A DNA stretch of 13,740 bases from positions 1 through 13,740 of the forward strand of contig DYDC01000042.1 of the NCBI GenBank assembly GCA_020718125.1, read 5' to 3'. The notes under the pieces were generated by a model. The model was given only the letters and a program-made list of their open reading frames with translations. It did not search any database and was not told the origin of the DNA. A program made the position numbers and the translations under genes. Of this stretch, positions 6,824 to 13,740 are shown one piece after another (position 1 is the stretch's first letter; each line of letters opens with the position of its first letter). The stretch is from Methylacidiphilum sp. (GTDB lineage: Bacteria; Verrucomicrobiota; Verrucomicrobiia; CAIQCK01).

Positions 6824-7039
6824 TCAGAGGTTCGCATGGAAATCCTCCACGCTGACTTCCGCCTGCCGCAGGATGCTTTTGAGCGTGCCGGGGGCGAGCG
6901 CGGCGTGGTTTGGGATGGTGACGCGCAGGCTGCCCTTGCCCAGCCGGATATGGCTGCCCTCTTGCCGCAGAACGGTGAAGCCCAGCCGCCGCAGGACGCG
7001 CACGGCCTCAGCGCCGGAAAGGTCGCGCGGCAGTTTCAC
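6824..7039 (-). CDS. hicA: HicA-type mRNA interferase toxin
   Basis: A 71-residue protein starting with GTG: VKLPRDLSGAEAVRVLRRLG, then FTVLRQEGSHIRL, VTIPNHAALAPGTLKSILRQA and VEDFHANL. This is the single double-stranded-RNA-binding-like domain of HicA, with the catalytic His at H30 in the GSH motif. HicA cleaves mRNA and tmRNA until bound by HicB. The GTG start overlaps the upstream hicB stop by four bases (GTGA), which fixes the start and argues against a longer arginine-rich N-terminal extension in the same frame. Here hicB precedes hicA, the reverse of the E. coli order, an arrangement also found in many genomes. The key His is present, so it is probably active. Confidence 0.88.
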   Translation of the reverse strand: MKLPRDLSGAEAVRVLRRLGFTVLRQEGSHIRLGKGSLRVTIPNHAALAPGTLKSILRQAEVSVEDFHANL

Positions 7040-7257
7040 GCGGTGGCCAGCACGGGGTCGGCGAGGAAATGCAGGCGCACGGATTCGGGGCTGCGGCCTC
7101 CGTCGAAGTGACAGCGCACGGCGTCCTGCACCATCGCTTGGAGTTCGGCGATGTCTTTGCCTTGCGTGGTGATGCCGCCGCCTTTCGGATCGTCCCACGC
7201 GGCAACCAGCCAGCCGCTTTCCTCATCGCGCTGCACTGTGAAAACAATTTCCTTCAT
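7036..7257 (-). CDS. hicB: HicB-family antitoxin, short form
   Basis: A 73-residue protein from the ATG at 7257; a GTG directly before it (7258-7260) would add one residue. The sequence MKEIVFTVQRDEESGWLVAA, then GGGITTQGKDIAELQAMVQDAVRCHF, matches the partial RNase-H-like HicB fold that blocks the HicA active site. The Gly-rich TTQGKDIAEL turn is typical. No C-terminal ribbon-helix-helix or helix-turn-helix domain follows, so this is the short class, and self-repression through its own DNA-binding domain is not obvious. The stop codon overlaps the hicA start. A candidate promoter lies 10-39 bases upstream. Confidence 0.85.
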   Translation of the reverse strand: MKEIVFTVQRDEESGWLVAAWDDPKGGGITTQGKDIAELQAMVQDAVRCHFDGGRSPESVRLHFLADPVLATA

Positions 7258-7266
7258 CACACACTT

Positions 7267-7296
7267 ATTTTAGCAGGTTCATGCCGGTGTCAGCAA
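7267..7296 (-). promoter_or_regulatory. Candidate sigma-70-type promoter of hicBA
   Basis: On the minus strand, TTGCTG (7291-7296) and TAAAAT (7267-7272) are separated by 18 bases. The -10 box matches the consensus at five of six bases; the -35 matches at three. Transcription would start near 7260, almost at the hicB start codon, giving a very short or leaderless message. Confidence 0.35.
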
Positions 7297-7321
7297 CGTC
7301 GAATGGGCAGGCCGCCCGGCA

Positions 7322-8446
7322 CTATCGGTTGGCCGCGCTCATCGGCGCCACGTTGTCCGGCGCGCTCTCGTCCGCGGTCGCGTCGAAGGTCATGCGCTTG
7401 GCCATCGCGTGGCTGTGTTCGTCGCGCAAGTGGCCGTAGGTCCGCGCGACCAGCACGCCGCCGTCCTTGTGGCCCAGCCATCCGGCAATGACCTTGAAGT
7501 CCGCGCCCGCCTCAATCGCGTTGCTGCAAAAGAAGTGCCGGAAGCTGTGATGTGTGAAGTTCAGCAACCCGGCTTTGCGGCAACCTGTCGCAATCGCCTT
7601 CTTCGCGCTGCCAATGCTGAAGATGCGTTCGGTCGGTTGTGGCGGTCGCGGCAGCGCGTCGCGCATCGCCGACAACAGCCGCTCCAACGGCGGGAACAAC
7701 GGCACGGTGCGCGCCTCATGGTTCTTGGTGCCCGCCGCGCCGCCCGTCACAGTGAAGTTGTGCAACTCGAAATTCACCTCGCCCCACGTCATCGCCGTCG
7801 CCTCGCCAAGCCTGCAACCGCTGTAGGCCAGGAACTCAACAAGGTCTGCCGCCTCTGCCGCGCAAGGTTCCGCTCGCATCTTCTCCAGCAGCGCACGGAA
7901 CTGCGCTTTCGTCGGGATGATGATCTGCGGCTTCGGTTGTTTGCGGCGCGGAACGACAAGCACCGGGTTGTCGAGAATCAGACCCTCGCGCAGCGCGTAG
8001 TCGAAAATCTGAATCAGTGTCTCGCGCTCGATGTTGAACGTCCGCGCCGCCGCTTCCCGTCCGCGGACGCTGGCCCACCGCTCCGCGTCCGGCGAGCCGA
8101 TGGCGCGCACGGTGTTGCGGAAGTGGGGCGTGAGGGAGTGAATCGCCGTGAGGCGTCGGCGGCGGGACTGCGGCTTCATCGTGCCGCCTGCGGCGTCCAG
8201 CCAGCGGTTGGCCAGCGCCTCAAACAGAATCGCGCCTTCTTTTGTGTTGAACCGCGCGACCTTTTGCCGTAGACGTTCAAGCCGTCGTTTGGCCAGTTCT
8301 TTGTCAGAGGTTTTCAGCGAGCGTTCGATCCGCCGCCCGGCGCGTTTGAACACGCCGTAGTAGATGCCGGACGAGTCAGAGCGGCAGAGACACTGACCAG
8401 CACGGTGAAGCGTTTGGTTCTGGCGATTGGAAGACTCAGATTTCAT
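7322..8446 (-). CDS. Tyrosine recombinase / phage-type integrase
   Basis: A 374-residue site-specific recombinase. The N-terminal third (about 28-165) has the arm-binding and core-binding layout, with GIYYGVFKRAGRRIERSLKT and a SAM-like region near FEALANRWLD. The catalytic domain carries the complete active site: R212 in YSGCRLGEA, K241 in GTKNHEARTVPL, H300 and R303 in HHSFRHFF, H326 in GWLGHKDG and the nucleophile Y337 in ARTYGHL. Such enzymes integrate and excise mobile islands, often at tRNA genes. Its start is 81 bases from the 5' end of tRNA-Thr, and the stop is 62 bases from hicB, so it plausibly mobilised the TA-bearing block at 5722-8446. No excisionase, attachment-site repeat or other mobility gene is visible. 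It appears intact. Confidence 0.92.
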   Translation of the reverse strand: MKSESSNRQNQTLHRAGQCLCRSDSSGIYYGVFKRAGRRIERSLKTSDKELAKRRLERLRQKVARFNTKEGAILFEALANRWLDAAGGTMKPQSRRRRLTAIHSLTPHFRNTVRAIGSPDAERWASVRGREAAARTFNIERETLIQIFDYALREGLILDNPVLVVPRRKQPKPQIIIPTKAQFRALLEKMRAEPCAAEAADLVEFLAYSGCRLGEATAMTWGEVNFELHNFTVTGGAAGTKNHEARTVPLFPPLERLLSAMRDALPRPPQPTERIFSIGSAKKAIATGCRKAGLLNFTHHSFRHFFCSNAIEAGADFKVIAGWLGHKDGGVLVARTYGHLRDEHSHAMAKRMTFDATADESAPDNVAPMSAANR

Positions 8447-8527
8447 GGTGAAAGTGAGTGTAAGGTTGCAAGCACAAAATGAGCCGGCAGAAAAACAGTT
8501 GAAAACTCTCGGTAAAACAAGCCTTTC

Positions 8528-8603
8528 GCCAACGTAGCTCAGTTGGTAGAGCAGCGGTTTCGTAAACCGCAGGTCACCGGTTCGAACCCGGTCGTTGGCT
8601 CCA
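8528..8603 (+). tRNA. tRNA-Thr (anticodon CGU)
   Basis: A full cloverleaf can be drawn. The acceptor stem GCCAACG (8528-8534) pairs with CGTTGGC (8593-8599). The D-arm contains AGCTCAGTTGGTAGAGC. The anticodon stem GCGGT/ACCGC (8554-8558 with 8566-8570) encloses the loop TTCGTAA with anticodon CGT at 8561-8563. The T-arm contains GGTTCGAACC. The discriminator base is T8600 and the CCA tail is encoded at 8601-8603. It decodes ACG. It lies 9 bases before the SRP RNA and may be cotranscribed with it. Its neighbour on the 5' side is a tyrosine recombinase, and tRNA genes are common integration sites for that class. Confidence 0.97.
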
Positions 8604-8611
8604 GTTTTTGG

Positions 8612-8850
<239 letters not shown>

Positions 8851-8855
8851 AAGCG

Positions 8856-8909
8856 CGCGGCGACGCCGCACACGCGACGGACGACATCGGGTGCACGACC
8901 TCTTTTTTT
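8856..8909 (+). terminator. Possible end of the tRNA/SRP RNA transcript
   Basis: After the SRP RNA there is a small hairpin (GCGGC-GAC-GCCGC, 8856-8868) and, 34 bases later, a run of seven T at 8903-8909. The hairpin is not adjacent to the T-run, so this is not a textbook Rho-independent terminator. Position alone makes it the best candidate. Confidence 0.25.
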
Positions 8910-8915
8910 CGACAC

Positions 8916-9000
8916 TGGGGTGATGGAGTTGTGGAGTGATGCGCGCCGGATAAGAGATGTTGATTTCGTCACTCCAACACCCCAATACTCCATCGCTTCA
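8916..9000. repeat. Octanucleotide array in inverted arrangement before dnaX
   Basis: Three 8-base units of the form TGGRGTNN (8916-8939) are followed, after 29 bases, by four units of the opposite polarity, NNRCYYCA (8969-9000). The arms can fold into a long imperfect hairpin. The array ends 10 bases before the dnaX ATG. An equivalent element with the same four-unit right arm, also ending CTTCA then AT, precedes recR. Confidence 0.8.
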
Positions 9001-9010
9001 ATTCACTGAC

Positions 9011-10726
9011 ATGGCCCAATACCAAGTTCTCGCGCGCAAATGGCGGCCCCGGCAGTTTGACGACGTCATCGGCCAGGAGCACATCACGCAGACGCTCGTC
9101 AACGCCATCAAGAACAAGCGCCTGGCCCACGCCTACCTCCTGGTCGGCCCGCGCGGCACCGGCAAGACCACCACCGCCCGCATCCTCGCCAAGGCCCTCA
9201 ACTGCGAGAAAGGCCCCACCGCCACGCCGTGCGACAAGTGCGCGAACTGCAAGGAAATCGCCGACGGCTCCAGTTTCAACGTCATGGAGTTCGACGCCGC
9301 CTCCAACACGCAGGTGGAGAAGGTCCGCGAACTGATCATCGAGAACGTCAAATACGCGCCCACCGGCGGCAAATACAAAGTCTATATCGTGGACGAGGTC
9401 CACATGCTCTCCAATTCCTCCTTCAACGCGCTGCTCAAGACGCTGGAGGAGCCGCCGGAGCACGTCATCTTCATCTTCGCCACCACCGAGGTCGCCAAGC
9501 TCCCGCCGACAATCCTCTCGCGCTGCCAACGGTTCGACCTGCGCCGCATCGCCTCGAAGCTCATCGTCGAGCACCTTGCGAAGATCGCCAAGACCGAGAA
9601 GGTGCAGGTTGACGAAGAGGCCCTGCGGGCCATCGCGCGCGGCTGTGAAGGCTGCATGAGGGACGCCCAGAGCACGCTCGACCAGCTCATTGGATTCTGC
9701 GGCAACAAGATCGGGGAGGATGATGTCCTCTTGATGTTCGGTCTCGCCGCCCAAAAGCAGATCGTCGAAATGTCATCGGCCATCCTTGCCGGCGACGCCA
9801 ACGCGGCGCTCAAACAACTCAACTTGTTGAGCGATGGCGGCAAGGATTTGACACGATTGCTGACCGAGTTGATGGAACGGTTCCGCAACCTGCTGATCGT
9901 CAAGGTCGCCGGCCAGGGCGCGGGACTGGATGTCACCGACACCGAGGCGGCCGAGTTGAAGGAAACCGCTGCCGCCGTGGACGCCGACACGCTCCTGCGC
10001 ATCCTCGACGTGTTGGGTGGAGCCGAAGGCCGGTTGCGCTACTCTGCCGCAAGGAAAATCTATTTGGAGGTGGCGCTCATGAAGGCGATCAAGGCGCGCG
10101 AGGCGGCGGGCATCGATGCTGTCCTGCAGAAGCTCAACGCCATGCGTGGCGGGGCGTCACCGCCTCCATCGGGCGGCAGCGCCTTCGGCGCGCCCGGCCG
10201 TGTCGCCGAGCCACCCACGCCGAAGCCCGCGGCGGCATCAAAGCCGGACGGACCCGCGCGGCAACGGATGGAGGAGGGCGGCCAGCTCCCGGAGATTTGG
10301 GCCTACGTCCACGAGCGCTTTGGCGAAGCCGCGCCGTTGGGCCGCAGCTATCTCAACCAAGGGCGTCCGCTGAGCTTCGACGGGCAGACGTTCGTCATCG
10401 GCTTCGACCCGGAGTTCAAGGCGGCGATCGAGTTCCTCAACGCGCCGCGCTATCGCACCGTGTTGCAGACGAAACTGCGCGAGGCCATCGGCCACGACGT
10501 GACGCTGAAATTCGACGTTGCCGAGGATCCTGGCCTCGCGGAGAAGAAGACTGCGGCGCCGGCAGCGCCGTCGGCGCCCGCATCGAACGCCGGACCTGCG
10601 GCGTCACGCCGCGAGGCTGCGCCGCCACCACCGCCGCCCGGCGGCAAGACCGACATCCGCAACGACCCGCTCATCAAGAAGGCTTTGGAGATCTTCCGCG
10701 GCCACATCGTCGAGGTCCGCGTCTAA
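9011..10726 (+). CDS. dnaX: DNA polymerase III subunit gamma/tau (clamp loader ATPase)
   Basis: A 571-residue AAA+ clamp loader subunit that helps open the sliding clamp and tether the replicase. Landmarks are WRPRQFDDVIGQEHI (11-25), Walker A GPRGTGKT (46-53), a zinc site with C65, C74, C77 and C80, Walker B VDEVHML (127-133), KTLEEPPEHVIFIFATTE (143-160) and the arginine-finger segment LSRCQRFD (169-176). Domain III follows, then a Pro/Ala-rich linker (about 390-430), a tau-like C-terminal domain and a second Pro/Ala stretch before the ending NDPLIKKALEIF. I start at ATG 9011, giving MAQYQVLARKWRP, as in the family; an upstream in-frame start would run through the repeat. No Shine-Dalgarno site is seen. 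I found no A-rich slippery site like that of E. coli dnaX. Confidence 0.97.
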   Translation: MAQYQVLARKWRPRQFDDVIGQEHITQTLVNAIKNKRLAHAYLLVGPRGTGKTTTARILAKALNCEKGPTATPCDKCANCKEIADGSSFNVMEFDAASNTQVEKVRELIIENVKYAPTGGKYKVYIVDEVHMLSNSSFNALLKTLEEPPEHVIFIFATTEVAKLPPTILSRCQRFDLRRIASKLIVEHLAKIAKTEKVQVDEEALRAIARGCEGCMRDAQSTLDQLIGFCGNKIGEDDVLLMFGLAAQKQIVEMSSAILAGDANAALKQLNLLSDGGKDLTRLLTELMERFRNLLIVKVAGQGAGLDVTDTEAAELKETAAAVDADTLLRILDVLGGAEGRLRYSAARKIYLEVALMKAIKAREAAGIDAVLQKLNAMRGGASPPPSGGSAFGAPGRVAEPPTPKPAAASKPDGPARQRMEEGGQLPEIWAYVHERFGEAAPLGRSYLNQGRPLSFDGQTFVIGFDPEFKAAIEFLNAPRYRTVLQTKLREAIGHDVTLKFDVAEDPGLAEKKTAAPAAPSAPASNAGPAASRREAAPPPPPPGGKTDIRNDPLIKKALEIFRGHIVEVRV

Positions 10727-10775
10727 CCGTTCACTGTCCACCGTTCACTGTCCACTGTCCACTGTCCACCGTTCA
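10727..10775 (+). repeat. Perfect seven-unit heptanucleotide array after dnaX
   Basis: Starting at the base after the dnaX stop codon there are seven 7-base units in perfect phase, of only two kinds: CCGTTCA (B) and CTGTCCA (A), in the order B A B A A A B. The consensus is CYGTYCA. The array ends 27 bases before the ybaB start. It is a variable-number tandem repeat of the short heptamer class known from several bacterial groups, and it may vary between strains. Confidence 0.9.
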
Positions 10776-10802
10776 CTAGACCCCAGCCACTGGTAACTGA
10801 TT

Positions 10803-11120
10803 ATGCCCTCACTTGGAAAACTGATGAAACAGGCGCAGAAGATGCAGGCCGACGCGGCCCGTCTTCAGGATGAGCTTGCTCAAAAGACATGCGAATTCAC
10901 CGCCGGCGGCGGCGCCCTCAAGGTCGTCGCCAAAGGCGACGGCTCGCTGGTCAGCCTCACGCTCGACAAGTCGGTCGTGAATCCCGACGACGTCGAGATG
11001 TTGCAAGACCTGCTGCTGGCCGGCATCAACGGCGCGCTCGACGCCGCCCGCAAGCTCGGCGAAGCCGAGATGGCCAAGCTCACCGCCGGCCTGCAACTGC
11101 CGCCGGGATTCAAATTGTGA
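10803..11120 (+). CDS. ybaB: Nucleoid-associated protein, YbaB/EbfC family
   Basis: A 105-residue protein of typical length. It opens with MPSLGKLMKQAQKMQADAARLQDEL, the long dimer-forming helix of the family, then a beta-sheet region (GGGALKVVAKGDGSLVSLTLD) and a second helix (DDVEMLQDLLLAGINGALDAAR), ending in a short flexible tail with Pro and Gly. YbaB dimers bind DNA with little sequence preference and are almost always encoded between dnaX and recR, as here. The gene begins 76 bases after dnaX, downstream of a heptamer repeat, and no Shine-Dalgarno sequence is visible before the ATG. It stops two bases before the octamer repeat that leads into recR. Confidence 0.96.
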   Translation: MPSLGKLMKQAQKMQADAARLQDELAQKTCEFTAGGGALKVVAKGDGSLVSLTLDKSVVNPDDVEMLQDLLLAGINGALDAARKLGEAEMAKLTAGLQLPPGFKL

Positions 11121-11122
11121 TT

Positions 11123-11178
11123 TGGAGTGATGGAGTGATGGGAACAGAACTCCAATCCTCCAAGACTCCATTACTTCA
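11123..11178. repeat. Octanucleotide array in inverted arrangement before recR
   Basis: Two TGGAGTGA units plus a degenerate third (11123-11146) face four units of opposite polarity (11147-11178: GAACTCCA, ATCCTCCA, AGACTCCA, TTACTTCA). The whole element is 56 bases, seven units in phase. The last unit ends at the base before the recR ATG, so the repeat supplies the entire region where a ribosome site would lie. Confidence 0.8.
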
Positions 11179-11778
11179 ATGGCTGATTTCCCGCTTCCCG
11201 TCCGCAATCTGATCGCGCAGCTCAAGAAGCTGCCGGGCATCGGCCCGCGCTCAGCAGAGCGTGTCGCGCTGTTCATCATGCAGAGCGAGCCGAAGCTCGC
11301 GGCGGAACTGGCCGACGCGGTGCGCGCCGCGCGCGGGACGATCAAGAACTGCTCCCGCTGCGGCAATTACACCGCCATTGATCCGTGCGAGATTTGCGCC
11401 AGCCCCCGCCGCGACAAGGGCCTCATCTGCGTTGTCGAGCGGCCCGCGGACGTTTTGCTCGTGGAGAAGAGCGGCCGGTTCGGCGGCGTGTATCACGCGC
11501 TGATGGGCAAGATCGCCCCGCTGGACGGCATCGGGCCAGAGCAGTTGCGCATCAGCGACCTGCTCAAGCGCGTCGAGTCGGAGAAGCCGCGCGAGGTTGT
11601 CATCGCGCTTGGCTCCGACGCGCAGAGCGAAGCCACCGCGCATCATTTGGTTTCCATTCTCAAACCGTTGGGTGTCGCCGTCACGCGCATCGCCAGCGGG
11701 ATCGCCGTCGGCACAGGACTGGAATACGCCGACGAACTGACCATCGGCCGCGCCATCGAGGGTCGCCGGCCGGCGTAG
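11179..11778 (+). CDS. recR: Recombination mediator protein RecR
   Basis: A 199-residue protein of normal length that, with RecO and often RecF, loads RecA on gapped DNA. The helix-hairpin-helix is LKKLPGIGPRSAERVALFIM (15-34). The zinc site is C58, C61, C70 and C73. The Toprim domain starts at ICVVERPADVLLVE (83-96), continues through SGRFGGVYHALMGKIAPLDGIGP and ends in GLEYADELTIGRAIEGRR. The segment usually written NPTxEGEATA reads GSDAQSEATA here (145-154), so the first acidic residue of that pair is Gln, while E151 is kept. It is the third member of the dnaX-ybaB-recR cluster. No Shine-Dalgarno site is present because an octamer repeat abuts the start codon. Confidence 0.96.
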   Translation: MADFPLPVRNLIAQLKKLPGIGPRSAERVALFIMQSEPKLAAELADAVRAARGTIKNCSRCGNYTAIDPCEICASPRRDKGLICVVERPADVLLVEKSGRFGGVYHALMGKIAPLDGIGPEQLRISDLLKRVESEKPREVVIALGSDAQSEATAHHLVSILKPLGVAVTRIASGIAVGTGLEYADELTIGRAIEGRRPA

Positions 11779-11796
11779 CATCGTTTTCCAGATCAC

Positions 11797-12873
<1,077 letters not shown>

Positions 12874-12908
12874 ACGGGGAAGACGCGAAGACGGGAAGAA
12901 ATGCAGCG

Positions 12909-12987
12909 GGCAGGGACGGCGCGCTGCGCCGTCCGAATGCAGTTTTCGCCATGATGACAGCGGACGCCGCAGTGCGGCGTCCCTGCC
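12909..12987. repeat. Paired-palindrome element (REP/BIME-like) between the isomerase and HAD genes
   Basis: There are two perfect 9-bp stems with 3-base loops. The first, 12914-12934, is GGACGGCGC-GCT-GCGCCGTCC. The second, 12962-12982, is GGACGCCGC-AGT-GCGGCGTCC. They lie 27 bases apart and are near-copies in inverted orientation, bounded by GGCAGGGA on the left (12909-12916) and TCCCTGCC on the right (12980-12987). The layout is that of a bacterial interspersed mosaic element made of two REP units. The element ends 10 bases before the HAD start codon. Confidence 0.85.
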
Positions 12988-12997
12988 AATCCTCCTC

Positions 12998-13600
12998 ATG
13001 ATCCGCGCCGTCTTCTTCGACCTTGGCAAAGTGTTGTTGGACTTCGACTACAACCGCGCGTTTCAGCGCATGGTCGAGCACTGCGACGCCGGGGCGGACG
13101 GCATCATCCGCTGGTTCGGCGAGAAATCCCACGTCCACGACTACGAGCGCGGCCGGCTGACGACGCAGCAGTTCTACGAGCACGTCCGCGCCGAGCTGGG
13201 CTTCCACGGCGACTTGGAGACCTTCCGCTGGGTGTGGAGCGACATGTTCTGGGAAATCCCGGAGACCATCGCCATCGCCCGCGCCCTGAAGGGCCGCGTC
13301 AGCCTCGGCCTGCTCTCGAACACGAACGAGATGCACATCGCGTGGATCACGGACAAGTTCAACCTCCTGCCGCTCTTCGACCACGTCACCTACTCCCACC
13401 TCGAAGGCGTTGGCAAGCCCGACCTCGGCATCTACCAGCGCGCGCTGGCCCGCGCCGGCGTCCAGCCCGCCGAAGCCTTCTTCACCGACGACCGCGCCGA
13501 CAACGTCGAAGGCGCCATCCGCGCCGGTATGGACGCGGTGCAGTTCATGGATGCGGCAGCCCTCAGCGCGGTGCTGGCGAAGCGGGGTGTTGCGTCCTGA
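12998..13600 (+). CDS. HAD-superfamily phosphatase, YihX-like
   Basis: A 200-residue haloacid-dehalogenase hydrolase. Motif I is FFDLGKVLLDFD with nucleophile D8. The second Asp of the usual DxD is Gly (G10), as in E. coli YihX, whose opening FDLGNVIVDID is very similar and which dephosphorylates alpha-glucose-1-phosphate. Motif II is LLSNTN (105-110) with S107. Motif III is GKPDLGIYQ with K140. Motif IV is FFTDDRADNVEGA with D164 and D165. A helical cap occupies about 15-85. The overall layout, including ERGRLTTQQFYEHV, matches YihX-type proteins. The substrate is inferred only by this resemblance. It starts 124 bases after the isomerase gene, behind a palindromic repeat, and no Shine-Dalgarno site is visible. 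Confidence 0.88.
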   Translation: MIRAVFFDLGKVLLDFDYNRAFQRMVEHCDAGADGIIRWFGEKSHVHDYERGRLTTQQFYEHVRAELGFHGDLETFRWVWSDMFWEIPETIAIARALKGRVSLGLLSNTNEMHIAWITDKFNLLPLFDHVTYSHLEGVGKPDLGIYQRALARAGVQPAEAFFTDDRADNVEGAIRAGMDAVQFMDAAALSAVLAKRGVAS

Positions 13601-13680
13601 TTGGCGTGTTGTTTGGCAAATGAGCGAGCAAGTTGGGTGGCCGCTGACGGACACGCTCGGTGCCCGCAACCGCGCATTGA

Positions 13681-13720
13681 GTGTTTTCAAAAAGGCGATA
13701 GCCAGTAGCTATTGCAACAC
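13681..13720. other. Two-part stem-loop downstream of the HAD gene
   Basis: ATAGC (13698-13702) pairs with GCTAT (13708-13712) around a 5-base loop, and an outer GTGTT (13681-13685) can pair with AACAC (13716-13720). It lies 80 bases after the HAD stop. No T-run follows, so its role as a terminator is only a possibility. Confidence 0.22.
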
Positions 13721-13740
13721 TTGAACGGTTTGAGATTCAA

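Noticed and set aside
5722..8535. TTCGCCA shared between 5725 and the bases at the tRNA 5' edge (8525-8532) as a possible attachment repeat
   Set aside because: Seven bases is within chance for this window, and part of it belongs to the 5725 stem-loop. No longer direct repeat of tRNA sequence was found.
8604..8610. T-run directly after tRNA-Thr considered as a terminator
   Set aside because: No separate hairpin other than the tRNA itself precedes it, and the SRP RNA begins within a few bases, so cotranscription is more likely.
8916..9000. Octamer array considered as a CRISPR array
   Set aside because: Units are 8 bases without spacers and switch polarity; no cas genes are present.
10541..10552. 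AAG-rich patch in dnaX considered as a programmed frameshift site
   Set aside because: GAGAAGAAGA lacks the continuous A-run of known dnaX slippery sites, and the frame stays open to a normal C-terminus.
13620..13724. Short frame of 34 residues starting MSEQVGWPLTD at the right edge
   Set aside because: No ribosome site, no recognised family, and it runs through a stem-loop; likely chance.

Overview
The window is GC-rich bacterial chromosome, about 13.7 kb. The gene content points to a Verrucomicrobiota-like organism, most plausibly the Pedosphaera/Limisphaera side. The reasons are an exosortase/EpsI pair next to a polyprenyl-phosphate sugar transferase, several PIN-type toxin-antitoxin (TA) pairs, hairpin repeats in the intergenic DNA, and few recognisable Shine-Dalgarno sites. 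The taxonomic call is inference.

Layout. (1) 1-900: a minus-strand Phd/YefM-type antitoxin plus PIN-domain toxin pair. (2) 973-1531: a decayed carbohydrate-enzyme C-terminus, then a cluster of three stem-loops with no gene. (3) 1532-2551: ruvB on the minus strand. (4) 2653-5679: a tight plus-strand operon of exosortase (EpsH/Xrt family), EpsI-family protein and a polyprenyl glycosylphosphotransferase, which together look like an exopolysaccharide and protein-sorting unit. No protein with a PEP-CTERM-like sorting tail is visible here, so the exosortase substrate lies elsewhere. (5) 5722-8446: an all-minus-strand accessory block with a small lysine-rich hypothetical protein, a second antitoxin/PIN pair, a hicBA pair and a tyrosine recombinase, ending 81 bp before a tRNA-Thr(CGU) gene. 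(6) 8528-13600: plus-strand housekeeping DNA with tRNA-Thr, a large-type signal recognition particle (SRP) RNA, dnaX, ybaB, recR, an MtnA-family isomerase and a YihX-like HAD phosphatase. The order SRP RNA-dnaX-ybaB-recR is the same as scr-dnaX-yaaK-recR in Bacillus.

The intergenic DNA of the housekeeping block is unusually ordered. Octanucleotide arrays in inverted arrangement sit directly before dnaX and recR, a perfect seven-unit heptanucleotide array follows the dnaX stop codon, and a paired palindrome (REP/BIME-like) lies between the isomerase and the HAD gene.

I see no multi-gene system that I would call clearly new. The points most worth a second look are the exosortase, which lacks the usual third catalytic histidine, the ordered intergenic repeats, and the three-stem-loop cluster downstream of ruvB.
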